Part shown: positions 31,119 to 41,469 of the stretch, piece by piece
How the letters are laid out: each line of letters begins with the position of its first letter
Position numbering within the stretch: the first letter of the stretch is position 1
Assembly: GCA_905221605.1 (NCBI GenBank)
Contig: CAJNDS010001001.1
Location: forward strand, 284,049-348,048
DNA length: 64,000 nucleotides
From: Symbiodinium natans
Taxonomy: Eukaryota > Sar > Dinophyceae > Suessiales > Symbiodiniaceae
Direction of reading: 5' to 3'
The notes under the pieces: generated by a model
What the model saw: only the letters and a program-made list of their open reading frames with translations
Database searches by the model: none
What the model was told of the DNA's origin: nothing
Position numbers and translations under genes: made by a program

Positions 31119-32838
31119 TTACAGCACGATCTCGGTAACGGTCTCTGCGAAGACCGTGGTGTTGTGGCAAGTGCCCGTGACCTTGCCGCCCCAGGCTTTA
31201 GCCACCGCTGCGGCGCGATCCGCATGCGAGGCAGGGAGGTGGGTCAAGTTGGCATTCAAGCAGTACACCGGCCACTTGCCGCATTCGCCATTCTGCTTGC
31301 ACACGTCCCCCGTGTCGGCCACCTTCTCCTTGCCCAAGCCGAACAGGCCAAAGGACATCTCAGAGCCGCCAAGCCAGTAAGCGGTTTGAAACTGGAAGAC
31401 GGTGACGCCGAGAAAGGGATCCGAAGAGTTGTGGGCCAACTCTGCCATAGCCTCCACGTCGCTCTGGATGGCTGTGTGTGCTTGGTTCAACGCACCGAAC
31501 TCACCGATGAACCAAGACCGGTTGCCGAAAGGGCCGTAGTTCTTGCTGATCACGTCGTGGACGAAACCCCAGGGCGCTTGCACGTTAAGGCCGTTGATCC
31601 ACCTCTTGTCAAAGGCTGCAGCCAGGTCTTTCGCAGGTGTACGAGGGGCATACTTGGCAATGGATGGGTCGGCGATGGCTGCCAACATGTCCTGGAAGCC
31701 GAAGTATCCTTGGTAGCCCAGTAACCATTATTATAACCAGAGCACCTTTTGTTGGGGTGGTTGCTTTATAAGGGAACCCCTAGGGTAAAGGGTACTGGGC
31801 TACCAAAGTAGCCAGGGCATTTCTTGCACTTGCCATCGATGGAGTCCGTGTTGTTGAAGGACCAAGTGGTTGCCAGGTTCCTTTGGGGCCACATGAACCC
31901 TCAAAGCATCTATGGTTCACCTTTACCCTCCTAGGAGTTATGGTAGTACTAGGGTCATCATGAACCCCCCCCTCCCCCCTAAACCCTAAACCCTAAACCC
32001 TAAACCCTAAACCCTAAACCCTAAACCCTAAACCCTAAACCCTAAACCCTAAACCCTAAACCCTAAACCCTAAACCCTAAACCCAAATGTAGGGTTCCGA
32101 ACTTCGGTGCCCAAGGTTCACCCGGCCGGGCCGGATGCCCGCCTCGCGCTCGGCAGCCAGGAGGCCATCCAAGCCCGAGAGCACGGCCTTCACCCGGCAC
32201 CAGGGGGCGGCACCCGGACATTTGGGGTCGTTGCCAAAGAAGTCGGGCTCGTTCATGATGAGCACCGTGTGGATGGCCGGGTGCCAGTCTTTGCCTTTGG
32301 CGAAGCCCAAGGAGAAGCCGGCTTTGATGACCGTCTTGACCGTGTCATAGCAGTCGAAGTTCGTGCAGTTGTAGAGCCCGAGGTTGGAATCGATGCCAGG
32401 CATGACGTTGAGCCCCTGCTTCAGCGCCTCGTCAAGAAAGCCGCTGTGGTCGGTGGCGGGGCCAAAGCCCAAGGAGTCGTAGAGCCGGACTGTGTTGGCA
32501 CCAAGGTTCTTGATGACGCCCAGGTCGTTGCGGCCGGCGGCGCCCCACTGCGTCTTGTAGCCGAGCTGCATCACGTCTTGGCTCGGCAGCTGCTTCTTGC
32601 AGTTGCTGTCCGCCGTGCAAGGCAAGGCAGCATAGGCAATCCCGCGCATAGGACCAAAGGCCAGAGGAGCGGGAGCCGGCCCGGGCGAGGCGCCATGCGA
32701 GCTGGCCGCGATGATGATCGCAACGATCGCGGCAATCAGCACCAGGGCGGCCATGATGCTGGCAATGACACAGTTCCAGCTGTAGCCGCACCATTTCTGC
32801 GGCTGCTCCGCCGAGGGCTCGCCATCGGTCACCGCCAT
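31119..32838 (-). CDS. membrane-anchored clan-A glycoside hydrolase (GH17/GH72-like), 3 exons
   Basis: Exons at 32838-32120, 31880-31813 and 31708-31119 (complement) give 1377 bp, 458 residues and a TAA stop. A short cytosolic N-terminus precedes one membrane segment at about residues 23-45 (core ALVLIAAIVAIIIAA) and a Ser/Pro/Ala linker, so this is a type II membrane protein. The TIM-barrel-like domain follows: GIAYAALPC, then GANTVRLYDSLG, then LIMNEPDFF, where E197 is the likely acid/base. Exon 3 has WFIGEFG, where E332 is the likely nucleophile. The roughly 135-residue spacing fits clan A. Beta-1,3-glucan hydrolysis or transglycosylation at the cell surface is inferred from general GH17/GH72 resemblance; the exact family is uncertain. 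ATG 32838 is used because the longer frame starts at GTG. Intron 1 is GA-AG and intron 2 is GC-AG; both are dispersed repeat copies. The second family B copy at 30966-31086 lies just past the stop. Confidence 0.8.
31709..31812 (-). mobile_element. intron 2 of the hydrolase gene: family A introner
   Basis: This 104-bp GC-AG intron is flanked by diverged direct repeats (GGCTACTTTGG and GGATACTTCGG). Its termini are inverted repeats (GGTAGCCCAGTA and TACTGGGCTACC). The body (GGTTGCTTTATAAGGGAACC) matches family A copies at 336-447, 6521-6627, 33838-33944 and 41191-41300. Confidence 0.78.
31881..32119 (-). mobile_element. intron 1 of the hydrolase gene: family B introner carrying a telomere array
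   Basis: This 239-bp intron splices with a GA donor and AG acceptor and is flanked by GAACCT direct repeats. One arm reads TTTGGGGCCACATGAACCC; the other is degenerate (GGGTTC...CGGTGCCCAAGG). These are the ends of family B. Between the arms lies an uninterrupted CCCTAAA array of about 108 bp (31978-32085). Confidence 0.75.
31978..32085 (-). repeat. CCCTAAA array inside an intron
   Basis: About fifteen perfect units within intron 1 of the hydrolase gene. On the coding strand it reads TTTAGGG. Confidence 0.95.
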
Positions 32839-33289
32839 GGCTTCGAAGCCAGAAGGCCTATCTGACTGCACTGGGCCTAAGTCGAACCTGGCTCGAGCCA
32901 GCCCCCAGAGGCTCTAAAAACTCAGGGTTTCTCGTGTTTAGAGGGTTTAGGGTTTAGGGTTTAGGGCCTAAAATTCAGGGTTTCTAAGGTTGAGGGTTTG
33001 TTGGAGGGGTTAACCTCATCGAAGAAAATCCACTCGCATCTGCTGTATACATGTCAGCTTATCCCCTAAAAACCCTCCAGGGATCGGTTGGGCCCTTAAA
33101 GAGCTCCACTTACCTAGGAAACCCTAAACCCGAAACCCTAAAACCCGACTGTACAGCCTATAAACCATGTCAAAGCAGAGAGCTGGTGCCCGGCAATGGC
33201 CTCAAAGAGCCCGTAGAGCTCGTGCCAGAAGTGGCCTGTACTTGTGCTGGCGGGCATCGCGGACCTTTGCAGGGGGTTTAGGCTTTAGG
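32839..33289. other. upstream region of the hydrolase gene
   Basis: Holds the presumed 5' UTR. No recognisable promoter motif was found. Degenerate TTTAGGG units lie at 32935-32965. Confidence 0.45.
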
Positions 33290-33372
33290 GAGGGTTTAGG
33301 GTTTAGGGTTTAGGGTTTAGGGTTTAGGGTTTAGGGTTTAGGGTTTAGGGTTTAGGGTTTAGGGTTTAGGGC
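33290..33372 (+). repeat. TTTAGGG array
   Basis: About eleven perfect units. Further short arrays follow at 33475-33490 and 33528-33583. Confidence 0.93.
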
Positions 33373-33680
33373 GGGTTTAGGCTTCCATAGAGGGTTTAGG
33401 ATCTTCAAAGGTGCAACAGTGCGACAGCTTTTTCTTGGAGAATTAGGGGTTTAGGGACCTAAAGTTCAATTAGGGTTTAGGGTTTAGGGTTTTTTTTGCC
33501 ACCTTGGTACACTTCTCGATTTGTGCGTTTAGGGTTTAGGGTTTAGGGTTTAGGGTTTAGGGTTTAGGGTTTAGGGTTTAGGGGTTTGGAGCTGAGTCTA
33601 AGGGGGCCTCCTACGTCGTTACCAGGCCACGACTTGGCAATTCAAACAAGGTCATGTCCGAGTTGCTTTCCGAATTCCAT

Positions 33681-33731
33681 CCCTAAACCCTAAACCCTAA
33701 ACCCTAAACCCTAAACCCTAAACCCTAAACC
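33681..33731 (-). repeat. CCCTAAA array
   Basis: About seven perfect units, opposite in orientation to 33528-33583, 100 bp away. Confidence 0.93.
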
Positions 33732-33837
33732 GTTTTTTGAACCCGGGCTCTCTAAGGTGCCAGCACTGGAGCAGCAGAGGATTCTCAACCCCAAGCCCTA
33801 AAACCCTGCAAGACTCTGTAGGTAGGGTTTTCACCTA

Positions 33838-33944
33838 GGCTGCCCAGTAACCTAGGCTGAAAAAGGGCGCCCTTTTTTGCTTAAAGGGGTTGAAAAGGGA
33901 ACCTAAACCCCCCAAAAAGGGAATAATGGTACAGCTGGGCATCC
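33838..33944. mobile_element. family A palindromic element, diverged copy
   Basis: Ends AGGCTGCCCAGTAACC and TACAGCTGGGCATCC, with interior GGCGCCCTTTTTTGCTTAAA. It is more diverged than the other copies. Confidence 0.55.
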
Positions 33945-34217
33945 GAGTCACAACCTGGCAACTACAGACAGGACAGTGTACCCTCAGGTCTGGTATGCTC
34001 GGCGTAGCCCCCTAGACGTGTCTTCTCCGGCCCTGGGGGGGGGGGGGGGGGGTACCCCTATGTGGGAGGTTCCTAGAATCAGGATTGTAGCGTCTTGGGG
34101 TATTTTACGGGGACCCCTATTGTGGGAAAAGACCGAACCCCAAAAACCCGAAGCAGCACGGGGAACGACGATCGCCAAGAGCTTGGCTCGAAGACCAGTG
34201 ACTGCACCTCAACACAG

Positions 34218-34273
34218 TAGGGTTTAGGGTTTAGGGTTTAGGGTTTAGGGTTTAGGGTTTAGGGTTTAGGGTT
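34218..34273 (+). repeat. TTTAGGG array
   Basis: About eight perfect units. Confidence 0.93.
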
Positions 34274-34677
34274 CAGCGCTTTCGGGGTTGAAGGATACTT
34301 GTAGTTGGACACCCACATGATCCCACATGATGGGGTTTAGGATTTGGTGCTTTCAAGACGACTGTTTTGAAAGGACGTGACTCTCAAGGGATAAAAAGCA
34401 GGGACCCCTAGAAGGGACCCTGAATCTTCGTACCCCTACATATCTCTGAGATTAGATCCCAGGGCAACCAAGAGAAAAAAAACAAAAAAAAAACAAGTAC
34501 ACCCAATTCTGGAGAAACAAAGGCAAAGGTACCTCTGGTCCAGTCTCGGATGGCGCGCTCTGAGGGATAATTGGGCCCTAAACCCTAAGCCCTAAACCCT
34601 AAACCCTGAACCCCATACAGCACCCCAAGCGAAGCCAAACCATCAACCATCTCAAAGAACACACCATCTCACACCCT

Positions 34678-34813
34678 ACTTGGAGGTTCAGGGTACTTCT
34701 AACCCCCAATTTCAACTGTACTCATAAAGCCCCCCGAAGTCCCCTGAGTCCTCTAAGCATGTTGCAAGTAAGACTTCTGATTCGGGTTAGAAGTACCCAT
34801 GAACCTCCAAGTA
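34678..34813. mobile_element. family E palindromic element (long subtype)
   Basis: Arms TACTTGGAGGTTCAGGGTAC and GTACCCATGAACCTCCAAGT. The interior matches 25676-25803. Confidence 0.7.
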
Positions 34814-35394
34814 TGACCTGAATCTCAGGGCACATGGTCCCTTAGCAAGGGCCCTTAAAAAGGGAACGCCTTGTCTACCCTCTTTTTATACCCTATCAAG
34901 CCCAAGGGCCCCATATAGTAAAAAACCTACATGAGCCCTGCCAGGAGGCTCCGGATGTACTTCTTTTGTGGGTCATAATTGGTTTTAGGGATTTTGGTAT
35001 ACTAGCCTGAAAAAGACCACATTTGGGGCGTTGAAGGGTTTTGGGGGCTGGTTTGGGGTTTTGGGTTTTAAGGTTTAAAAGGGGCATTGGTTTAGTTTTC
35101 GGGAAGGTTTAGGGGGTTCTAGAGTGCAAGGCTTGAGACATTAAACCCCAACCAACCTGCCATGACCTCCAAGGCCCTAAGCCCTAAGCCCCAAGCCCCA
35201 AGCCCTAAACCCTAAACCCTAAACCCGGGGCCGGCACCATGGAGGTAGTGGGGGCGCTGGCTGGCGTCTCCTGGGTTGGGGGTCTCATCGCTCGCGCTCG
35301 GACAAGTCAGGCGAGGCACACGTGGTCAAACGTCCTTCACTTGTAGCCCTGGGCCCTCGGCTTGGGGTTTAGAGTTTAGAGTTTTGGGGCTTGC

Positions 35395-35470
35395 TGGCAG
35401 GTTCATGGTTACCTGTAAGTAGGGTGAGAAGAACCGTAAATAACCATAATAGTTACCCCACTTGTGGGGG
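35395..35470. mobile_element. family E fragment
   Basis: Left arm CAGGTTCATGGTTACCTGTA with AGTAGGGTGAGAAG, followed by a weak partner (AGTTACCCCACTTGTGG). Confidence 0.4.
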
Positions 35471-35624
35471 GGTTCCGGTTTTTGGGCTGAGGGAGGGTTT
35501 GGGGTTGAGGCAGATGAGGGACGTCTGGAAAGGGAACCGCCCTAAACCGCCCTAAACCCAAACCCCCTAAACCCTATACAAGCCCTTGACAAGCTGTAAG
35601 CCCCCCAAAGAGTCCATGCGCCCT

Positions 35625-35744
35625 GCCTGGGCACCACATGAACCCAAACAGTCGGTCTTCTACCCTAGACTGCTAGAATTCCTATTTTAAGGATCTATGA
35701 ACCATCAACCGTTTTAGAATTCGTGTGGCCTTGCGGGCCCAGGA
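35625..35744. mobile_element. family B palindromic element, diverged
   Basis: Left arm CCTGGGCACCACATGAACCC and a right arm around TCGTGTGGCCTTGCGGGCCC. The centre carries CTATGAACCATC, as in other B copies. Confidence 0.5.
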
Positions 35745-36013
35745 CCAAAATTTACTCTTTGTCAAGAAAGGGGAGCTGGATGCCGCAACTGGGTTCTAGG
35801 ATCGTCAAGTCTCTTCACCTGGAAGGATCCCAACACAAAAGCCTTTACAACAGGGAGGTGGCTGTCTGCACACTTTGAGAAGAGATGCTCATCTTCTCCG
35901 CCCTAAAATATAAGGGCGTGGAGCCTATAGGGTAAGCCCCTCAGAATAGCTTTCCGGCCTCCACTAGCTCATTCTGCCGCCGCTCCAGATCCTGAGGCGC
36001 GCCCCGCAGGTCT

Positions 36014-36142
36014 GCTTGGAGGTTCGCTTGGGTACATAGTAAGCAGGGTTATAAATTATAAGTAGGGTGACTATGGCTGTAATTCATATTTATATTCTTA
36101 GATAGGGTACTTATGTTATAACCCTACGTCTAAGTACTCCAG
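36014..36142. mobile_element. family E palindromic element
   Basis: Left arm CTTGGAGGTTCGCTTGGGTA, right arm ATAACCCTACGTCTAAGTAC followed by TCCAGG. Confidence 0.55.
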
Positions 36143-36525
36143 GCACACACGCACACGACTTTTGAGGGGAATGAATTAAATTACAGCGGTCTTTTGGTTT
36201 GGGTCTTTGAGGGTCTGGGGTTCTTTGACTCGCGCAGTATTTTCGGACTTTAGGACGCAAGCTCCTCCAGCACGCAAACTCCCCCCCCCCCCCTGCAAAA
36301 AAAAAAACGAAACCCTCAACCTGAACCACTCCACTGAAACTCTAAACCCTAAACCCCAAACCCCAAACCCTAAACCCTAAACCCCTGACCACTCAACTGA
36401 AACCTCTTGATGCTCCCTCGGCCCCCACTGATCTCCTCGATGTCCGGCGGCGTTCCCAGGCTCGGTGACCTCAGGCATCGGCCGCGTTGGGAGATTGTTT
36501 TCGATAGAAATATGGGGGGGGGGGG

Positions 36526-36622
36526 TTAGGGTTTAGGGTTTAGGGTTTAGGGTTTAGGGTTTAGGGTTTAGGGTTTAGGGTTTAGGGTTTAGGGTTTAGG
36601 GTTTAGGGTTTAGGGTTTAGGG
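36526..36622 (+). repeat. TTTAGGG array
   Basis: About thirteen perfect units after a G-run. Confidence 0.95.
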
Positions 36623-37165
36623 GAAGGTTTCCGAGAAACCCCAAGCCCCCCCAAACATGGCCTTGTGTCTGGAGGGCTTCGGCTTTCAACTTGAAAGTTT
36701 TTTTAGTGTTTGGGTGAATTATGTAGGGTATACCCTCACCCCCCCCCCCCCCCCCCGGCAATTTTGGTTTTTTTTTTTGGGGGGGGGGGGGGGGAGTGTG
36801 AGGTCCTCAGTCTTGGAGGCCGGGCCCCCTTTCTTCATGTCACCCCCCACGCGGAAAGCATGTCATGCTAGGGCCCGCTCAGGGTTTAGGGTGTTTAGGG
36901 TTTAGGGTTTGGGGTTTGGGTTTTGGGGTTTTGGGTTTTGGGGTTTGGGCTTAAAACCCCCTTAACGAACGCAAATGAAGATCAAAACTGTCGTGCCTGG
37001 GGCATCATTCTTGCCGAACGGACGCCCTGCACCCTAAATCCTGAACCCTAACCCCTAACCCTAAGCCCTAAACCCTAAACCCCAAACCCTAAACCCTGAA
37101 CCTGACACGGGCACCCCCCCCCCCCCCTGTTTGTGTCAGTTTCGGGTGTTTAGGGATCTTGCCCT

Positions 37166-37293
37166 ATTTGGAGGTTCATGGCACTTATTAACCAGTTGTA
37201 ACTGTACTTAACTTATAAGCTTATAAGTGTACTTATAAGCCTCTGAAGTGCCCAATATAGTTTACGTACAGTTACAATTGGTTAAGAAGTACC
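37166..37293. mobile_element. family E element whose right tip runs into telomere repeat
   Basis: The left arm TTTGGAGGTTCATGGCACTT is complete. The right arm (CAATTGGTTAAGAAGTACC) stops where CATGAACCTCC is expected and continues as CCTAAACCCTAAACCCC. Confidence 0.6.
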
Positions 37294-37904
37294 CTAAACC
37301 CTAAACCCCAAACCCCAAACCCCAAACCACCCTAAGTACCACTGGAGAGTCGATGTTGCAATCGCGTCTCAGGGGTGGACGAGTCGTCGGTAGCAGGTCG
37401 AAAAGCCTGCGAGGCGCTTCCGCGCGCGGAGAAACAGGGTTTCGGGCCTGGGGTTTGGGGTTTGGGGTTTAGGGTTTGGGGTTTAGCCACTGGCCGAGGT
37501 GGGCCACGACCCATCTTACCCAAGGGCTGCACTTTTTCAAAACACCCTTTCGGGTTTAGGATTTAGGGTTTCGTGTTTTCGGGTGGTAGGGTTTTCGGGG
37601 GGTGCATCCGGGCAGTCGCGGGGATTGCTATGGAGCAGACATCCCCCAAGTCACAGAACTGGCTGCAACCGATGGAGCGAGGATTTGTTTTGTCAATTTT
37701 TCTGTTTTTGTTTGTGTTTTTTTGTTTTTCCTTGCTTATCTTATGGTTTTCTGAACATGCCCTCTGGTTCTGCCTGTCCTCCTCCTCTGGTTGGAATTCT
37801 TTTCTGTGCATTTTGCTGTTTTTTTGGTGAATTTTGCTGGCTTTCAGCTTCCGCAGGCTCCTCAGCGGTACCGCATGTCCGGAACCTGACCACATCTAAT
37901 ATCC

Positions 37905-38655
37905 CTTGGGGTAGCAACCCCCCCCCCCCCCCCCCAATTTGCAAACATGGTGCTCGCATGATGGGTTTGGACGGGATTCTTATCGTCTTAAAGCAAGCTT
38001 GCGCGCCTTCAACAAGCCGGGGGGTTTGGGGCCCCCCACTCTCCCCCCCCCATTTGCAAAGCGATGTTCGCAAAATGAGTTTTGGGAGCGATTCGTTGAA
38101 CTAAAATGATGAGTTTTGCAAGGGATTCGTATGGCCTAGAAGCACGCTTGGGCGGCTTATAAAAAGGCGGGGGGTTTGGGGGGGGGGGCGCAGCCCCCCC
38201 CCCCCCATTTGCAAACACAATAGTTTTCAAATGGGATTTGTTTGATCTAACAGCTAACAGCACGCTTGCACGGTTCTGAAAAAAAGCGGGGTTTGGGGGG
38301 GGGGGGGGGGGGCAAGGCAAGGGATTCGTGTAACCTCAAAGCACGCTTGCACGGCTTTAAAAAAAAGCGGGGGGGGATGCGGAGGGGCAGCCCCCGCCCC
38401 CGCCATTTGCAAGCACAATACTCGCCCCCACATTTGCAAACGCAACACTCGCATGATGAGGCTTCATATGGTCTCGAAGCAAGCTTGCAAGACTTAAAAG
38501 CGGTGGGGGTTTGGGGGGGGGGGGGCGGGGGCAGCCCCCCGCATTTGCATGCAAACGCGATGCTAACAATGACGGGCTTGGAAGGGCCGGAGTGGTATAT
38601 GGTCTTAACATGTCTTAAAGCAAGCTTGCACAGCTGGACCACAGTACCGGTCTCT
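37905..38655. repeat. satellite-like tandem array, about 8 units of 60-125 bp
   Basis: Each unit runs through a C-run, CATTTGCAAAC, ...GCATGATG.GTTT, GGGATTCGT, ...AAAGCA.GCTTGCACGGC, an A-run and a G-rich tract with GGGTTTGGGG. Units start near 37917, 38042, 38105, 38196, 38315, 38390, 38430 and 38535. The G-rich end of one unit and the C-rich start of the next can fold back. Long frames on either strand are low-complexity and not genes. Confidence 0.8.
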
Positions 38656-38984
38656 CCTGACCAGGGGAATGCAGGACCATTTGACCACAGGACCAGAGGA
38701 CAAGCCAGACCTAAGAAAAGGGAAAAGACAGAGCCAGACCTAGGCAAAAACAACACCGGACCCCGGCTAGAGCCGTAATCCCTTACCTCAAACACTCAAA
38801 CCCTGAACCCTAATTACAAACCTGAATCCTTCGGGTTTACTACTGCCCGGCCGCTGTGCCGAAGGGCGTTTGTTGTATCCTCACAGGTTCCACATACGGG
38901 TTTTGGGGGTCTAGGGTTTATGGTTTAAGGCGTAGGGTTTTTAGGGTCAACCAAGAACGTGCCAAGCGAGCGGAACCCTAAACT

Positions 38985-39602
38985 CCTTCCATCCTTCCTT
39001 TCTTTCTTTTTTTTGTTTTGTATTTCGTTCGTTTTTTCTTTTTGTTTCTGTATTTATTGCTTTCTTGCTCTCTCTGTTTCTTTCTCTCGTTATTTCTTTC
39101 TTTATTCCTTTCTTGCTTCCTCACGTCCTTACCTTCCTTTATTTCTTTATTTATTTTATTCTTTCTTTATTGCTGTAGTTCTTTCTTTCTTCCTTTCTTC
39201 CTCTCTTCCTCCCTTTATTTCTTTCTTTCTTGCTTTCTTGCAGTCGTTGTTTCTCTCTTTCTTTCTTGTGCTTTTCTTTATTCCTTTCTTCCTTCCTCCA
39301 TTCCTGCCTTTCCTTTTTGCTTTCTCTCTTTCTTTGTCTTTCTTTCTTTCTGTCTTTCTTTCCAGTCCTGCCTTTCTTTTCTTTCTTGTTTTTTTTCTGT
39401 CTTTCTTTCTTTCTTTCTTGATTTTTTCTGTATTTCTTTCTATTCCTGCCTTATTCTTTCTTTCTGTATTTCTTTCTATCTTTCTTTCTATTCCTGCCTT
39501 TCTGTCTTTCTTTCTTTCTTTCCTGATTTGTTTCTTCCTCTTGCTTCCTTCCTTTCTGTCTTTCTTCCTCTTGCTTCCTTCCTTTCTGTCTTTTTTTCGT
39601 GC
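38985..39602 (+). repeat. polypyrimidine tract, TTTC/TTCC microsatellite
   Basis: About 615 bp of almost pure C and T on the plus strand with TTTCTTTC units. Every long frame here is low-complexity (Phe/Leu/Ser or Lys/Arg/Glu) and not a gene. Such tracts can form triplex DNA. Confidence 0.88.
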
Positions 39603-39994
39603 CTTAAATTTGACAAAACAAAAACAGGAAAAAACACAAAAAAACACAGAAAAAAAATCACGGTACCCGCAACCGATGCTGCTCAGGAACATTCTCGACA
39701 GTAAGTACTAGGAGGAAGTGAAACCCAAAAAAAGGAAACATTAAAAATCACCCACTGTCACCCACGGCCTAACTAGTTGTTTTTTTTCGACGAGTAGCGC
39801 AAGTTTTTTTTGTAATGCAAGCAGCCAGTCTGTGGTGTGAGAGTCGCAAGGAGGCACTGGACCCCTTTGGAGCTCGGAAGATATTTTAGCTTCCTATAGG
39901 CCCCATGCAACACTATAGTGGCCTAACAGGGAATCAAGAGCGCCAGTAATTCTATCTCATGATACTGCTATGTCATTATAGACTTGTTATGTGT

Positions 39995-40026
39995 GTATAT
40001 ATATATATATGTATTCTGATAAGAGA

Positions 40027-40058
<32 letters not shown>

Positions 40059-40076
40059 TATATATATATATGTATA
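39995..40076. repeat. TA, GA, TA compound microsatellite
   Basis: (TA)n, then about fifteen GA units, then (TA)n again. It has the same TA/GA composition as the first 47 bp of the window. Confidence 0.88.
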
Positions 40077-40190
40077 TGCCGCAAGCAGCTGCCTGGCTCA
40101 AGGACATCAGCACTTCGGAGAGTAGCGACCACGATCCGGGCCTTGAAAGGCTTGAGCTGGAGATTCAGCTGGCAGCTTCGGGTTTAGGAT
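40077..40190 (+). other. possible orphan exon
   Basis: A plus-strand frame reads AAWLKDISTSESSDHDPGLE and continues with ERLELEIQLAAS. Its composition is protein-like and unlike the flanks, which are a GA/TA microsatellite on the left and a family N copy on the right. No start codon or domain could be assigned. Confidence 0.25.
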
Positions 40191-40206
40191 GCCCCTTAAA
40201 AGCCTC

Positions 40207-40283
40207 TGAAACATATTCCTAAATCTAATCCTCTCAAACCCAATAAGGGAAAATACAAGATGTCCCATGGGCCTACCAAGGGG
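40207..40283. mobile_element. family N element, single unit
   Basis: AATCCTCTCAAACCCAATAA, GGGAAAATACAAGATGTCCC and GGGCCTACCAAGG align with the intron at 59387-59538. The possible exon 40077-40190 lies just left. Confidence 0.52.
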
Positions 40284-41190
40284 TTTAGGGAGTGTCTAGG
40301 GAGGCTTGTTACTCAACGATTGCTGCTTTGTCGAAGGCTGTCCAGTTGTCCAATCTAATCACTTGTACCACCGAAACATGGACTCCTAGTCAATACAACA
40401 AGTACATTGAGGTGCTCTGTGCTCTGCTTTGTTTAAAGGGGCTTATAATGGAATCTAAACCCTGTTAAAGGGGAATAAGGGCCTACCTTGGGCAATTCTA
40501 AATCCTAAACACCCTCCTTCTCCTAAACCATCCTAGACCCCAATCTCGGGTCCTTGGCCAACGGTAGCTGGGGACGCGAACGTTAGCACAAGGCGCAGCG
40601 TGGGTAGCCGGAGTGACGCGTGAAAGCGGTGGCCTGCCAGAAGGTGTGCAGCTGAGATTCACATGTGCGCGCCCTGTTGAAGTTTATGTTTTGCTCTGGT
40701 CCCTAAGCATAACGGAACAATCTGAAACCCAGAAGTTTTCCCAAAGAGGTCGACATGGGGCCATGGGGCACCAGCTCGCGGAGTTGAAAGGCGTAAGTTA
40801 ACAGGGGCACGAATTCTTGGCCCCCCCACCCTTCTTGTGATAAGCCCCTTTGGATAAGTCCTTAAACCGACACCCTTGGGGCGTATACAAGGCCTCCACT
40901 AGGGCCTTCCGGGGCGTTCCCCAACCGGCCTGAAGCAACTCACCGCAACCCTGAACCTGTTTGTATTTTTAAGCCAGAATCCCGAACCCTGAACCTGAAC
41001 ACCCTAAACCCGAAACCCACAAACCCCAAAGGCCAAAGACCTTTAACCCAATAGCGACCTAACCCCTGTAAAGAACCTTAAGCCCGAATAAACTGTAAAC
41101 AAGCCTTACACCCTATAAAGACCTTGAAACCCCACAAAGACTCCTACACCCTATAAATAAAGACCCCTAAACCCTTTTACGCTAACCCCT

Positions 41191-41300
41191 CTTGGTAGCC
41201 CAGTAACCATATATTGGAATATGGGCACCCTTTTGGGGGTTGGCTACTTCTTCAGTCAACCCAGAACCACCAAAGGGTAAAGGGTACCACGGGGCTACCT
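41191..41300. mobile_element. family A palindromic element, copy 5
   Basis: Ends TTGGTAGCCCAGTAACCAT and ACGGGGCTACC, with interior GGGCACCCTTTTGGGGGTTG. It sits between degenerate CCCTAAA stretches. Confidence 0.68.
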
Positions 41301-41399
41301 ACAGCCCCCTAAACCTCTAAGCACTTTTCCCTAAACCCTGAACCCCAAAACCCTAAGCCCCCAACCCTGAACCCCAAAACAAAAACCCCTAAAGCCCAC

Positions 41400-41469
41400 C
41401 TAAACCCTAAACCCTAAACCCTAAACCCTAAACCCTAAACCCTAAACCCTAAACCCTAAACCCTAAACC
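41400..41469 (-). repeat. CCCTAAA array
   Basis: About ten perfect units. Confidence 0.94.

Noticed and set aside
31089-32865. Plus-strand frames of 211 and 252 codons
   Set aside because: Antisense shadows of the GC-rich hydrolase gene, which has clear motifs on the minus strand.
32890-32905. TGGCTCGAG upstream of the hydrolase gene as a second relict spliced leader
   Set aside because: One mismatch over nine bases, no CGTAGCC arm at the right distance, and it is part of a small palindrome (CTGGCTCGAGCCAG).
37499-38795. Frames of 110-201 codons on both strands
   Set aside because: They cover the tandem satellite and homopolymer runs; glycine/proline-rich stretches shift with the repeats and no domain is visible.
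38959-39711. Long open frames of 178-250 codons
   Set aside because: They are read-throughs of the TTTC/TTCC microsatellite and have low-complexity composition on both strands.
40094-40102. TGGCTCAAG, an exact match to the spliced leader 3' end
   Set aside because: The upstream half does not match and no ATG follows closely; it reads well as codons of the candidate exon.
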